NCBI GenBank assembly: GCA_902574215.1
Contig: CACGMR010000008.1
Coordinates: 1 to 35,611, forward strand
Length of the DNA: 35,611 bases
DNA from: an uncultured Pelagibacteraceae bacterium
GTDB lineage: Bacteria; Pseudomonadota; Alphaproteobacteria; Pelagibacterales; Pelagibacteraceae
Reading direction: 5' to 3'
The notes beneath the pieces were generated by a model, which did not search any database, was not told the origin of the DNA, and saw only the letters and a list, made by a program, of their open reading frames with translations. Made by a program: the position numbers and the translations under genes. Shown here in pieces: positions 1 to 7,554 of the stretch (the first letter of the stretch is position 1; each line of letters starts with the position of its first letter).

Positions 1-274
1 TCAAATTACAGCAATCAAATAATGTCATATGGAAACTAGATGGGGGTAAATAGAAGTAAGTATTTTCAGGGTTAAAATTTTCTATACTTTTTTGAAAACT
101 AATAATTTGCTCAGATAAATGAGTATCTAAAGGAATATTACAAATTATTGTGCAGCCTGGAAATGGTAAAGGATTTCCTTTGTCATCAAATTTATTTTCA
201 GCACCTTTTAAAGTATAACCTTCAAGTTTTCCTGCTAAAAATTTTTCCTCATTATTGACTATGTTTAAATCCAT
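1..274 (-). CDS. DUF1868-like 2H phosphoesterase (partial, cut by left edge)
   Basis: The first 91 codons of a gene reading leftward off the window from an ATG at 274. The fragment contains GNPLPFPGCTIIC (about residues 33-45) and an H-M-T triplet at residues 82-84 (FHMTLFD). This combination matches my memory of the DUF1868 family, which has the 2H phosphoesterase / RNA-ligase-like fold with two HxT motifs; only the first motif is inside the window. Substrate is unknown. It starts 9 bases after the stop of the glycerophosphodiester phosphodiesterase gene, so it looks like the last visible gene of the ugp operon, which suggests (inference) a role on a phosphodiester released in that pathway. 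The family call rests on a short fragment. Confidence 0.68.
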   Translation of the reverse strand, partial: MDLNIVNNEEKFLAGKLEGYTLKGAENKFDDKGNPLPFPGCTIICNIPLDTHLSEQIISFQKSIENFNPENTYFYLPPSSFHMTLFDCCNL

Positions 275-283
275 TAAAATAAA

Positions 284-1204
284 CTAGAACCAGTTTATAT
301 TTTCTTTTTCACAAAGTTCCTTCAACCTTAGTGGGTAGTCTGTCATGATGCCATCTACACCGTACTCAATCATTTTTAACATTTCGTGCTCTTTATTTAC
401 TGTCCAAACATTTACTGGCAAATCTTCTTGATGAGAAATATCTACTAGTTCTTTTGTAATATCTTTTCTGTATGGATGCCAAGCTTTTCCACCTTGTGAC
501 TTTATAATTTTTGGCAATTCATGATCTTCATAATAAGGCAAAAAACTCAACCATGGAGATCTGTTGTAAATAGTTTGATTAATATTAATTCCTGTCAAAT
601 GTTGAGTTAAGTAAGCTCTTGGAATTTCAGGATAGTGATTTTTAATTACTGATAAAGTTCTCCAATCAAATGATGAAACGATTATTTTATCTTTTAAAGA
701 TGATTCATTTATATCGTTCATAATTAATTTTACTGTATCTTCTGGTTCTGGTGTCAAATTTTCTTCCTCTGGTGTAGATTTAATTTCTAAATTTATTAAT
801 AATTTTTCAGATTTATTTTTTGAAGACATTTCTAATAATTCAGAAAGTTTTGGTATTCTTTGGTTTTCTAATTTTTTTTGATTAATAAATCTTCTTCCGT
901 ATCTGGATAATTTATTTACTGAACCTACATCAAACTTTGAAAGTTCTTCATAAGTTAAATCAAATATTTTTAAATTTTCATCCTCTATCCAATTCCCCTC
1001 ATTATCTTTTGTTCTACTTGGATCTAATTTAAAATCATGAGCAACAACTGGTATAAGATCCTTAGAAATTAATATATCTGTTTCGTATGCATTAATATTG
1101 TTTTCAAATAAATATTTGAAACTTTCTAAAGTATTTTCAGGAAGATCTCCCCTGGCTCCTCGGTGTCCGTAAATTTTTATATGATTTGGTTTGCTTAAAA
1201 TCAA
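284..1204 (-). CDS. ugpQ: Glycerophosphodiester phosphodiesterase (UgpQ-type, cytoplasmic)
   Basis: Predicted to hydrolyse glycerophosphodiesters to sn-glycerol-3-phosphate plus an alcohol. The GDPD signature is intact: H14-R15-G16, P22-E23-N24-T25, E41-T-D43 and H56-D57, with a C-terminal I-M-T-D-Y-P segment typical of the barrel end. There is no signal peptide, as expected for the cytoplasmic UgpQ form acting after uptake by the Ugp importer. The start is TTG at 1204, two bases after the ugpC stop; no upstream ATG is possible without running into ugpC, and the HRG motif sits at residue 14, about where UgpQ has it, so the rare start is credible. At 306 residues it is somewhat longer than E. 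coli UgpQ, with an insert around residues 60-110. Gene order ugpB-A-E-E-C-Q supports the assignment. Confidence 0.9.
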   Translation of the reverse strand: MILSKPNHIKIYGHRGARGDLPENTLESFKYLFENNINAYETDILISKDLIPVVAHDFKLDPSRTKDNEGNWIEDENLKIFDLTYEELSKFDVGSVNKLSRYGRRFINQKKLENQRIPKLSELLEMSSKNKSEKLLINLEIKSTPEEENLTPEPEDTVKLIMNDINESSLKDKIIVSSFDWRTLSVIKNHYPEIPRAYLTQHLTGININQTIYNRSPWLSFLPYYEDHELPKIIKSQGGKAWHPYRKDITKELVDISHQEDLPVNVWTVNKEHEMLKMIEYGVDGIMTDYPLRLKELCEKENINWF

Positions 1205-1206
1205 AT

Positions 1207-2259
1207 TTAATTAACTCTTTTACCGGTGCTTTTATCAAAAATATAATATTTATTGTTATCAATATTAAGACTTAAATTTGAACCTTTTTCAATAGTTTGA
1301 TTTCCTGGACACCTATAACAAAAGTCTTTTTTATTTTTCAATTGACCATAAACAAGATTATCTGAACCAAGTTGTTCCACTAATTCTACTCTTAAACTAA
1401 TTAAGCCATTTTCACTTTGACTTAAATGTTCAGGTCTTATTCCTAATGTAACTTCTCCCTCAAAGTCACTATTAATATCTTTAATTTCAAAACCTTCTGC
1501 AGATAATGTTTTATTTTTTAAATTACCATCTAAAAAATTCATTTGCGGTGAGCCAATAAAACCAGCAACAAATAAGGATTTTGGATTATCATATATCTCA
1601 ATAGGAGTTCCAAGCTGTTCAATAATTCCATTGTTAATTACTGCTAACCTATCAGCAAGTGTCATAGCCTCAACTTGATCATGCGTAACAAATATACTTG
1701 TTACCCCAACTTTCTGCTGAAGTTTTTTAATTTCAAGTCTCATCTGAATTCTTAATTTTGCATCTAAGTTTGATAGAGGTTCGTCAAACAAGAATATTTT
1801 TGGATTTCTTACAATTGCTCTACCCATGGCAACTCTTTGCCTTTGACCTCCAGATAACATTGAAGGTTTTCTCTGTAAATAATCTGAAATTTGTAGCAAC
1901 TTAGCTGCATCATTTACTTTTTGCTCAATTGTCTCTTTATCAATTCCTCTATTTTTTAGACCATAGGCTAAATTATTATAAACATTCATGTGTGGGTATA
2001 ATGCATAGTTCTGAAACACCATTGCTACATCTCTTTCAGATGGATCAACTTCATTCATTAATTTTCCATCAAGATTAATATCACCCTCTGTAATATCCTC
2101 TAAACCTGCGACCATTCTTAATAAAGTTGATTTTCCACATCCACTAGGACCTACAAAAACCATAAACTCTCCTTCATCAATACTTAATGAGGTCTCATGA
2201 ACAGCCTTAGTTCCGTTTGGGTAAATCTTAGTAACATTTTTTAAATCTAAAAAACTCAT
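1207..2259 (-). CDS. ugpC: ABC importer ATPase UgpC (sn-glycerol-3-phosphate)
   Basis: ATPase that powers the Ugp importer on the cytoplasmic face. Visible elements: Walker A GPSGCGKST at residues 37-45, Q-loop Q83, signature LSGGQ at 135-139, Walker B ending D159-E160, and H-loop H193. The C-terminal third (about 240-345) looks like the TOBE/regulatory domain of the MalK/UgpC group, as do the 350-residue length and the LSNLDAKLR segment. The ATG directly abuts the stop of the preceding permease gene (TAAATG) and has a GGAGA Shine-Dalgarno just upstream, so translation is probably coupled. Sequence alone cannot separate UgpC from other sugar ATPases of this class; the ugpB and ugpQ neighbours decide it. 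Confidence 0.9.
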   Translation of the reverse strand: MSFLDLKNVTKIYPNGTKAVHETSLSIDEGEFMVFVGPSGCGKSTLLRMVAGLEDITEGDINLDGKLMNEVDPSERDVAMVFQNYALYPHMNVYNNLAYGLKNRGIDKETIEQKVNDAAKLLQISDYLQRKPSMLSGGQRQRVAMGRAIVRNPKIFLFDEPLSNLDAKLRIQMRLEIKKLQQKVGVTSIFVTHDQVEAMTLADRLAVINNGIIEQLGTPIEIYDNPKSLFVAGFIGSPQMNFLDGNLKNKTLSAEGFEIKDINSDFEGEVTLGIRPEHLSQSENGLISLRVELVEQLGSDNLVYGQLKNKKDFCYRCPGNQTIEKGSNLSLNIDNNKYYIFDKSTGKRVN

Positions 2260-3111
2260 TTATTTCTCCGTTTGAATTAATCCTTTTATGAACCATTTTT
2301 GTAAAAATACTACCACTAAAACAGGTGGGATCATTGACAAAATGATATATGCAAATCTTTCTGCTGTTCTTGGCAGAGCAACTCCTTCATAGCTTTCCGT
2401 GTAAATAATTTTCATTCCCATTACAACAGTCCAATATTCTTCTGCAGTTGTCATTATTAGCGGCCATAAATATTGGCTATATCCATATACAAACATGAAT
2501 ATAAACATTGCTGCTATCATAGTTTTTGATAATGGAACCAAGAAATCTATGAAAAAACTCCAACCATTTGCTCCATCTAATTTTGCCGACTCCAAGAGTT
2601 CATCTGGAATTGTTTTGTAAAATTGTCTGAAGAAAAAAGTTGCTGTTGCTGAGGCAACTAATGGAAGAATAAGGCCTGTATATGAATTTGTTAAACCTAA
2701 GTCAGATACAATTTTATAGCTTGGAAAAATTCTTACCTCCAAAGGAACAAGTAGAGTAATGAAGATTAGCCAAAAAATTGGTACAGCTAATTTAAATCTA
2801 TAATAAACTAATGCGTAAGCTGACATAGCAGAAATAGCAACTTTAAGTGTTGCAATTCCTAATGCCATTATAAAACTATTAATAAACATTTTTGCAGCAG
2901 TCACTTCTTCTGACCAACCACCTTTTTCATTTAAAACTTCGTTATAGTTTCTTGCTAGCTGATCTCCTATATGAAACTTCATACCTTCCGTCAGTATAGT
3001 TACAGAATCATGCGAAGAACTTGCAAAAGATATCCAAATAGGAACTACCATTAACAAGACTCCTAATATTAAAATAATATGAGCTATTATTTGAAGTGGT
3101 TTAATTTTCAT
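2260..3111 (-). CDS. ugpE: ABC importer permease UgpE, copy 1
   Basis: Inner-membrane permease of the glycerol-3-phosphate importer, 283 residues with about six hydrophobic segments. The cytoplasmic EAA loop (ESAKLDGANGWSFFIDFLVP, about residues 173-192) contacts the ATPase. It is a close paralogue of the gene immediately upstream: the two share long near-identical runs such as FFRQFYKT.PDELLESAKLDGAN and EYWTVVMG. Copy 1 has a longer loop before the last membrane segment, with ALPRTAERFAY where copy 2 has only VHRFAF. It overlaps copy 2 by four bases (ATGA). Either copy could be the canonical UgpE. Confidence 0.86.
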   Translation of the reverse strand: MKIKPLQIIAHIILILGVLLMVVPIWISFASSSHDSVTILTEGMKFHIGDQLARNYNEVLNEKGGWSEEVTAAKMFINSFIMALGIATLKVAISAMSAYALVYYRFKLAVPIFWLIFITLLVPLEVRIFPSYKIVSDLGLTNSYTGLILPLVASATATFFFRQFYKTIPDELLESAKLDGANGWSFFIDFLVPLSKTMIAAMFIFMFVYGYSQYLWPLIMTTAEEYWTVVMGMKIIYTESYEGVALPRTAERFAYIILSMIPPVLVVVFLQKWFIKGLIQTEK

Positions 3112-3929
3112 TTATCTTGAAAAACCCCCTTAATAAAATGTTTCTGTAACACAATTATAATTAAAATTGGTGGAACCATAGACATAATCACGAAAGCAAA
3201 ACGATGAACAATAGATCCTGACATCATTTTTAGTCCCATAACCACTGTCCAATATTGTTCTGAAGTTGTTACCAATAGCGGCCATAAGTACTGATTATAA
3301 CCAAAAACAAACATAAATATTAACATTGCTACTATCATTGTTTTTGACAAAGGAATTAAAAAATCAACAAAAAATCTCCAAGTATTCGCCCCATCAAGTT
3401 TTGCGGATTCAAGTAATTCATCTGGTACAGTTTTATAAAATTGTCGAAAGAATAATGTTGCTATAGCTGAGGCTGATATAGGAACTATTAATCCAAAGTA
3501 AGAATTTACTAGATTAAGCTCAGCCATTACTGAATATGTAGGAAAAATTCTTAACTCTAGTGGTACTAAAATTGTAATAAATATTATCCAAAACAATAAC
3601 GTTGCATGTTTTATTCTATAATAAACCAAAGCATACGCAGCCATTAAAGATGTAACAACAGATAATATTGCAACTCCGGTTGCCATTATAAAACTATTAA
3701 AAAACATTTTTAATGCTGTTATCTCCTTAAAAAAACCACCCTGATATAATAAAACCCTTAAGTAGTTTTCGTAAAAGCTATCTCCTAAAAACATTTGAAG
3801 ACCATTCATATTAATCATTGAACTTGTGTGAGTTGAGCTAGCAAAAATCATCCATACAGGAACTACCATGATAAGTATTCCAATAAGTAAAATTAAATGT
3901 GAAAAACTTGATGTGATAAATCTAGTCAT
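3108..3929 (-). CDS. ugpE: ABC importer permease UgpE, copy 2 (tandem paralogue)
   Basis: Second UgpE-type permease, 273 residues, about six membrane segments, EAA loop ESAKLDGANTWRFFVDFLIP at about residues 172-191. It lies between ugpA and copy 1 and overlaps both (one base with ugpA, four with copy 1). The two copies clearly come from a tandem duplication but have diverged at their N-termini and in the periplasmic loop at about residues 35-70, the region likely to face the binding protein. Importers of this class normally pair one UgpA with one UgpE, so an operon with UgpA plus two UgpE-like subunits is unusual: either UgpA pairs alternately, or one copy has specialised. Confidence 0.86.
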   Translation of the reverse strand: MTRFITSSFSHLILLIGILIMVVPVWMIFASSTHTSSMINMNGLQMFLGDSFYENYLRVLLYQGGFFKEITALKMFFNSFIMATGVAILSVVTSLMAAYALVYYRIKHATLLFWIIFITILVPLELRIFPTYSVMAELNLVNSYFGLIVPISASAIATLFFRQFYKTVPDELLESAKLDGANTWRFFVDFLIPLSKTMIVAMLIFMFVFGYNQYLWPLLVTTSEQYWTVVMGLKMMSGSIVHRFAFVIMSMVPPILIIIVLQKHFIKGVFQDK

Positions 3930-4807
3930 TAATTATAATGTATTTTCCCTTCGATATATCTAAATTGAAAAATTGTAATTACTAATACAATCAACATCAT
4001 CATTATTGATTGAGCCCCTGCACTTCCTAAATCTAGTCCTCTAAATCCATCCATGTAGGCTTTATAAACTAGAGTTCTTGTTTCACCTGAAGGAGCACCT
4101 ATTGTTGTGGTATCAATAATTCCAAATGTATCAAAGAAAGCATATGTTATATTAATAATTATTAAAAAAAATGTAGTTGGCATTAATAATGGAAATGTAA
4201 TTGTCCAAAATCTTCTAAAACTGTTTTTACAGTCAATCATGGATGCTTCAATTACAGATTTTTGTATAGCTTGAAGTCCTGCCAAAAAGAAAATGAAATT
4301 AGCACTGATTTGCTTCCAAGAACCAGCTATTATTACATAAATATAAGAGTCAAAAACACTTTCATACCAATTAAATCCCCAAAGCTCGTGAAATAAATGA
4401 TAAAGAAGTCCAAATCTTTCACTAAAAAAATAATTTGCCATTACACCCACAACCGCAGGCGCAATTGCATAAGGCCAAATTAAAAGTGTTTTATAAGTGC
4501 TTTTACCATGCATTACATTATTTGCCTGAACGGCAAGCAATAATCCAATTGAGCCTGTAATTAATGTAATTACAAAACTATAAATAATAGTAAATTTGAA
4601 AGCTATGAAATAAGCTGGATCATCAAAAATAAATAAAAAATTATCAAACCATACAAACGTCGCTCCAAATCCAAAAGCATCTTGCATTGTAAATGCATCT
4701 TTAAAAGTTTGTATGATTGGCCAATATAAAAAAATTAATAAAATTCCTAACTGAGGCGCTAAGAATAAATATTGTGAATAGCTAGATTTAAATTGGACTT
4801 TTTTCAT
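3929..4807 (-). CDS. ugpA: ABC importer permease UgpA
   Basis: Permease partner of UgpE, 292 residues, close to the length of E. coli UgpA. The N-terminus (LFLAPQLGILLIFLYWP) is the usual start of MalF/UgpA-type permeases, with about six membrane segments, and the EAA-type loop reads EASMIDCKNSFRRFWTITFP at about residues 187-206. It is the second gene of the operon, separated from ugpB by 58 bases that contain a strong hairpin (4822-4855), which would allow high ugpB expression and lower expression of the membrane subunits. No Shine-Dalgarno is obvious before the ATG at 4807. Confidence 0.88.
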   Translation of the reverse strand: MKKVQFKSSYSQYLFLAPQLGILLIFLYWPIIQTFKDAFTMQDAFGFGATFVWFDNFLFIFDDPAYFIAFKFTIIYSFVITLITGSIGLLLAVQANNVMHGKSTYKTLLIWPYAIAPAVVGVMANYFFSERFGLLYHLFHELWGFNWYESVFDSYIYVIIAGSWKQISANFIFFLAGLQAIQKSVIEASMIDCKNSFRRFWTITFPLLMPTTFFLIIINITYAFFDTFGIIDTTTIGAPSGETRTLVYKAYMDGFRGLDLGSAGAQSIMMMLIVLVITIFQFRYIEGKIHYN

Positions 4808-4821
4808 ATAAGTAAAATAAA

Positions 4822-4855
4822 AAATAAGGAGGGTAAATCAATACCCTCCTTATTT
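4822..4855 (-). terminator. Intra-operon hairpin between ugpB and ugpA
   Basis: A perfect 14-base-pair inverted repeat (4822-4835 with 4842-4855) around a six-base loop, containing seven consecutive pairs made up of six G-C and one A-T. On the minus strand it is followed by a T-rich run (TTTATTTTA). It sits 11 bases after the ugpB stop. This is the usual place for a partial terminator or 3'-end-stabilising hairpin that leaves binding-protein mRNA in excess over the downstream permease message. Structure is read directly from the sequence; its role is inferred. Confidence 0.75.
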
Positions 4856-4865
4856 AAATTATTAA

Positions 4866-6173
4866 TTATAAAGTTTTAGCAAATTGTTTTAACAATTTAG
4901 CTGCACCTTTATCCATGTTCTTCAATCCTTTTTCGATTGATATTTTGCCGTTTAACATTGGCTCAACATTTTCGTAAATTACTTCACGAATTTGTGGCCA
5001 GTTACCAGCTCTATATCCACCAGGAATAGTCGAACCTTCTAAGCTTAATTGTTCACCAACTGCTTTATGATATGGAGAAGCTCTATAGAAGTTTATAGTT
5101 TCAGCTAACGCTATACCACCTTTAGTAACTGCAGAGTAACCAGTCATATTATGATAATACAGATCCATTTCTGGAGAACCCATAAATTCTATAAATTTAG
5201 CAAGTCCTTTATACTCTTCTTCTGTATGACCATTTAATATCCAGTTAGCAGCACCACCGATAAACGTTGGATACTCTTTACCACCTGTTACAGAATCCCA
5301 GTAAGGAATATGATTTACTGTAAAGTTAGGCACAACACCTTTCATTCCACCAAAAGATGCAGCTGAACCAAACCAAAACGCAGCTTCACCAGCTATAAAT
5401 GGAGCTTGGTTATCTCCCCATGCTCTTCCTTTATAACCATAAAAGCCTTTTTCATACCATTCCTTAACTTTTTTCCAATGCATTACAAATGCATCTGTTT
5501 CAGCAAATAAAGTTTTTGTTGGAACAGCATCGTAACCATTGTTTCCATCAGTCATAAGTAGATTATGTCTTGAAAAGAAATTTTCTGTCCAGATCCAAGG
5601 AAAGTGACTTTGAACTAAAGGTATGTATCCAGCAGCTTTAATCTTTGGAGCCATAGCTTCAAATTCTTCGTAAGTTTTTGGAACTGATTCAATTCCTACT
5701 TTTTTCAAGATGTCCATGTTTGCATACATTAAACAAGTTGAACTATTAAAAGGAACACCAATCATTTTCCCATCAGAGTCAGCATAGAAATTTTTAATTC
5801 CTGGAATATAATTGTCTGCGTCGACTTTAATTCCATATTTCTCTGCCATATCTTCAAAACCAATGACAACACCATTTTTAACTTGCGCTACCATTATCGC
5901 AGCACCAGCATCATAAACCTGTGAATAGTGTGGTTGGTCTCCTGCTCTAAATGCAGCAATAGTTGCTGCCATGTTATCTTCATAACTTCCTTTACCTGTA
6001 GGAATGACCGTATATTGATCTTGTGAAGCATTAAATCTATTTGCAATTTCAATAATTACATCACCAAGAAAACCACTGTTTCCGTACCACCAATGAATTT
6101 CTGTCTTTGAATAACTGTGTGATGTAAAAGAGAATGTAAATAGAATAGTTAAAATACTAAGTATTTTTTTCAT
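4866..6173 (-). CDS. ugpB: Periplasmic sn-glycerol-3-phosphate binding protein UgpB
   Basis: Extracytoplasmic solute-binding protein of the glycerol-3-phosphate/glycerophosphodiester importer, 435 residues. An N-terminal signal peptide (KK, a hydrophobic core at about 4-17, then a short polar end near 22) is visible. Segments that line up with E. coli UgpB from memory: VIPTGKGSYEDN, IAAFRAGDQP, VPFNSSTCLMY, FIGGAANWIL, HNMTGYSAVTKGG and RAGNWPQIREVIYE. These are UgpB-specific enough to favour glycerol phosphate over other sugars. The start has a clear AGAGAGGG Shine-Dalgarno. It is the first gene of the operon, with its promoter in the 122-base gap to 6296; an 11-base-spaced TTAAC direct repeat there (minus strand, 6225-6240) is only a weak hint of PhoB-like control. 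Confidence 0.92.
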   Translation of the reverse strand: MKKILSILTILFTFSFTSHSYSKTEIHWWYGNSGFLGDVIIEIANRFNASQDQYTVIPTGKGSYEDNMAATIAAFRAGDQPHYSQVYDAGAAIMVAQVKNGVVIGFEDMAEKYGIKVDADNYIPGIKNFYADSDGKMIGVPFNSSTCLMYANMDILKKVGIESVPKTYEEFEAMAPKIKAAGYIPLVQSHFPWIWTENFFSRHNLLMTDGNNGYDAVPTKTLFAETDAFVMHWKKVKEWYEKGFYGYKGRAWGDNQAPFIAGEAAFWFGSAASFGGMKGVVPNFTVNHIPYWDSVTGGKEYPTFIGGAANWILNGHTEEEYKGLAKFIEFMGSPEMDLYYHNMTGYSAVTKGGIALAETINFYRASPYHKAVGEQLSLEGSTIPGGYRAGNWPQIREVIYENVEPMLNGKISIEKGLKNMDKGAAKLLKQFAKTL

Positions 6174-6295
6174 TTTTTCCCTCTCTTTTTAATTTATGTA
6201 TTTACAATTAAGTAAAATATAAGTGTTAAGATAACGTTAAATTAAAATTACTTAAATATTAAAATATATTATTTTTCTAAATCAGGTTGTATCTG

Positions 6296-7423
6296 TTAAT
6301 AACTTTTAAGATATTTTAATCTTCCAATTATTTCATCTCTATCCATGTAATATCCTTGGAGATGTCTATGACCAGAATTAGGATCAAACTCAGTTCTTCC
6401 ATGAAGCAATCTTCTATTGTTAAATGAAAAAATATCACCTGGCTCTAGTCTAAAATTGATTTGAAATTTAGCATCATGCAATAAATTTCCAAATCGATGA
6501 TGAGCTTTATAAACTGAATCCATTATATCTGGATGACAATCAAGAGCATCTAGTGTTGCAATACTATAACGAATATCATTGTAGTCTCCGTCTTTAGTAA
6601 GTGATATTGCGGTGCCATAGACACTTCTAACTGCTTCTTGAGTGTAGTCTTTATCTCTAAATTTAAGCGGAGTATTTACCAATATATCAAAAGTATCTTT
6701 TTCATTATTTTTTAAATAATCTGCCACAGCAAATGCATCAACAGCAGATGAGTCGCCACCCTTCGCTGAATTTATCAAACAGTGTAAAAATTGATAACCA
6801 GGCGGATTTTCAAACCAAGGTAAATCCATATGATTTCTTAAAGCGTGCGCTGTATACGCAGAATTATTTGGCTTTGGAATATTAATTACTTCAAAAGGTG
6901 TTTTAAAAAAGGTTTCTCGAGTATGACTTATACGATTTAGAACTTTTAATGCAGAGTTTTTTTCTACTGGAGCTTTTTTAACAATAGCTATTCCAGTATA
7001 ATGTAAAAGCTCTAACCATTTAATCAAACCATCGTCCGAATTTACAATTTCATCATGATCAATTTGAATAGATTTTAAGTTCTTTTCTAAAGAGCTATCC
7101 CAAAGTTTATAAGGTGAGACATACTTTTGCTTATTTTTTAAAGTATAACAATTTTCTCTTAACCATTTTGGATCATAATAGCTTGTATGATCTCCTTCGC
7201 TCCATTCAATTTCTAATTTTCCGTCTGAACTTATAGAATATTTTGTGGGATTAATATTTTGTGAGACTTCCAAAATATTAAACATTCTATGTCTCGAATC
7301 TTTATCATGAGCAGTTGGACAATTATCTCTTAGCCAGAGATAATTAAACTTACTCTCTTCACCATCATTCCAAATAACTTTTAAATACGTTGAATTTTTT
7401 TCTAGTTTAGAAATTGAGCTCAC
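6296..7423 (-). CDS. Gamma-butyrobetaine dioxygenase-like 2-oxoglutarate oxygenase (GBBH/TmpA family)
   Basis: Fe(II)/2-oxoglutarate oxygenase, 375 residues, with an N-terminal GBBH_N (DUF971) domain (about 10-95) and a TauD-type catalytic domain (about 115-370). The iron triad is H198-M-D200 and H341; R353 should bind 2-oxoglutarate. Aligned by eye with human BBOX1, the trimethylammonium-cage region is aromatic (F172, F173, F177, Y190, Y359). Of the four zinc ligands in the N-terminal domain only C35 and H79 are kept; two cysteines are replaced, so the zinc site is probably lost. Expected reaction: gamma-butyrobetaine to L-carnitine. Carnitine dehydrogenase, BKACE and thioesterase genes nearby support this. 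The same family includes TmpA, which hydroxylates choline phosphonate, and a TmpB-like gene is also nearby, so the substrate is not certain. Start is GTG at 7423; an in-frame stop lies 12 bases upstream. Confidence 0.82.
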   Translation of the reverse strand: MSSISKLEKNSTYLKVIWNDGEESKFNYLWLRDNCPTAHDKDSRHRMFNILEVSQNINPTKYSISSDGKLEIEWSEGDHTSYYDPKWLRENCYTLKNKQKYVSPYKLWDSSLEKNLKSIQIDHDEIVNSDDGLIKWLELLHYTGIAIVKKAPVEKNSALKVLNRISHTRETFFKTPFEVINIPKPNNSAYTAHALRNHMDLPWFENPPGYQFLHCLINSAKGGDSSAVDAFAVADYLKNNEKDTFDILVNTPLKFRDKDYTQEAVRSVYGTAISLTKDGDYNDIRYSIATLDALDCHPDIMDSVYKAHHRFGNLLHDAKFQINFRLEPGDIFSFNNRRLLHGRTEFDPNSGHRHLQGYYMDRDEIIGRLKYLKSY

Positions 7424-7540
7424 ACTTAATTTTTATATAAAAGAGTAATCAAATCAACTCAATTAATAGTTGTATTAACAATTCAAAGCTTGTTTTTTAT
7501 CTACATTCATTATTAAATCTCTGTATTAAAACTTAACCTT

Positions 7541-7546
7541 AAGGAG
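7541..7546 (+). promoter_or_regulatory. Shine-Dalgarno of proX
   Basis: AAGGAG eight bases before the ATG at 7555. It fixes the start of the binding-protein gene and is one of the few strong ribosome-binding sites in the window, consistent with high expression of an osmolyte-binding protein. The 131-base divergent region 7424-7554 must carry promoters for both this operon and the oxygenase gene on the other strand; I cannot assign convincing -35/-10 boxes there. Confidence 0.7.
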
Positions 7547-7554
7547 ATAATTTA

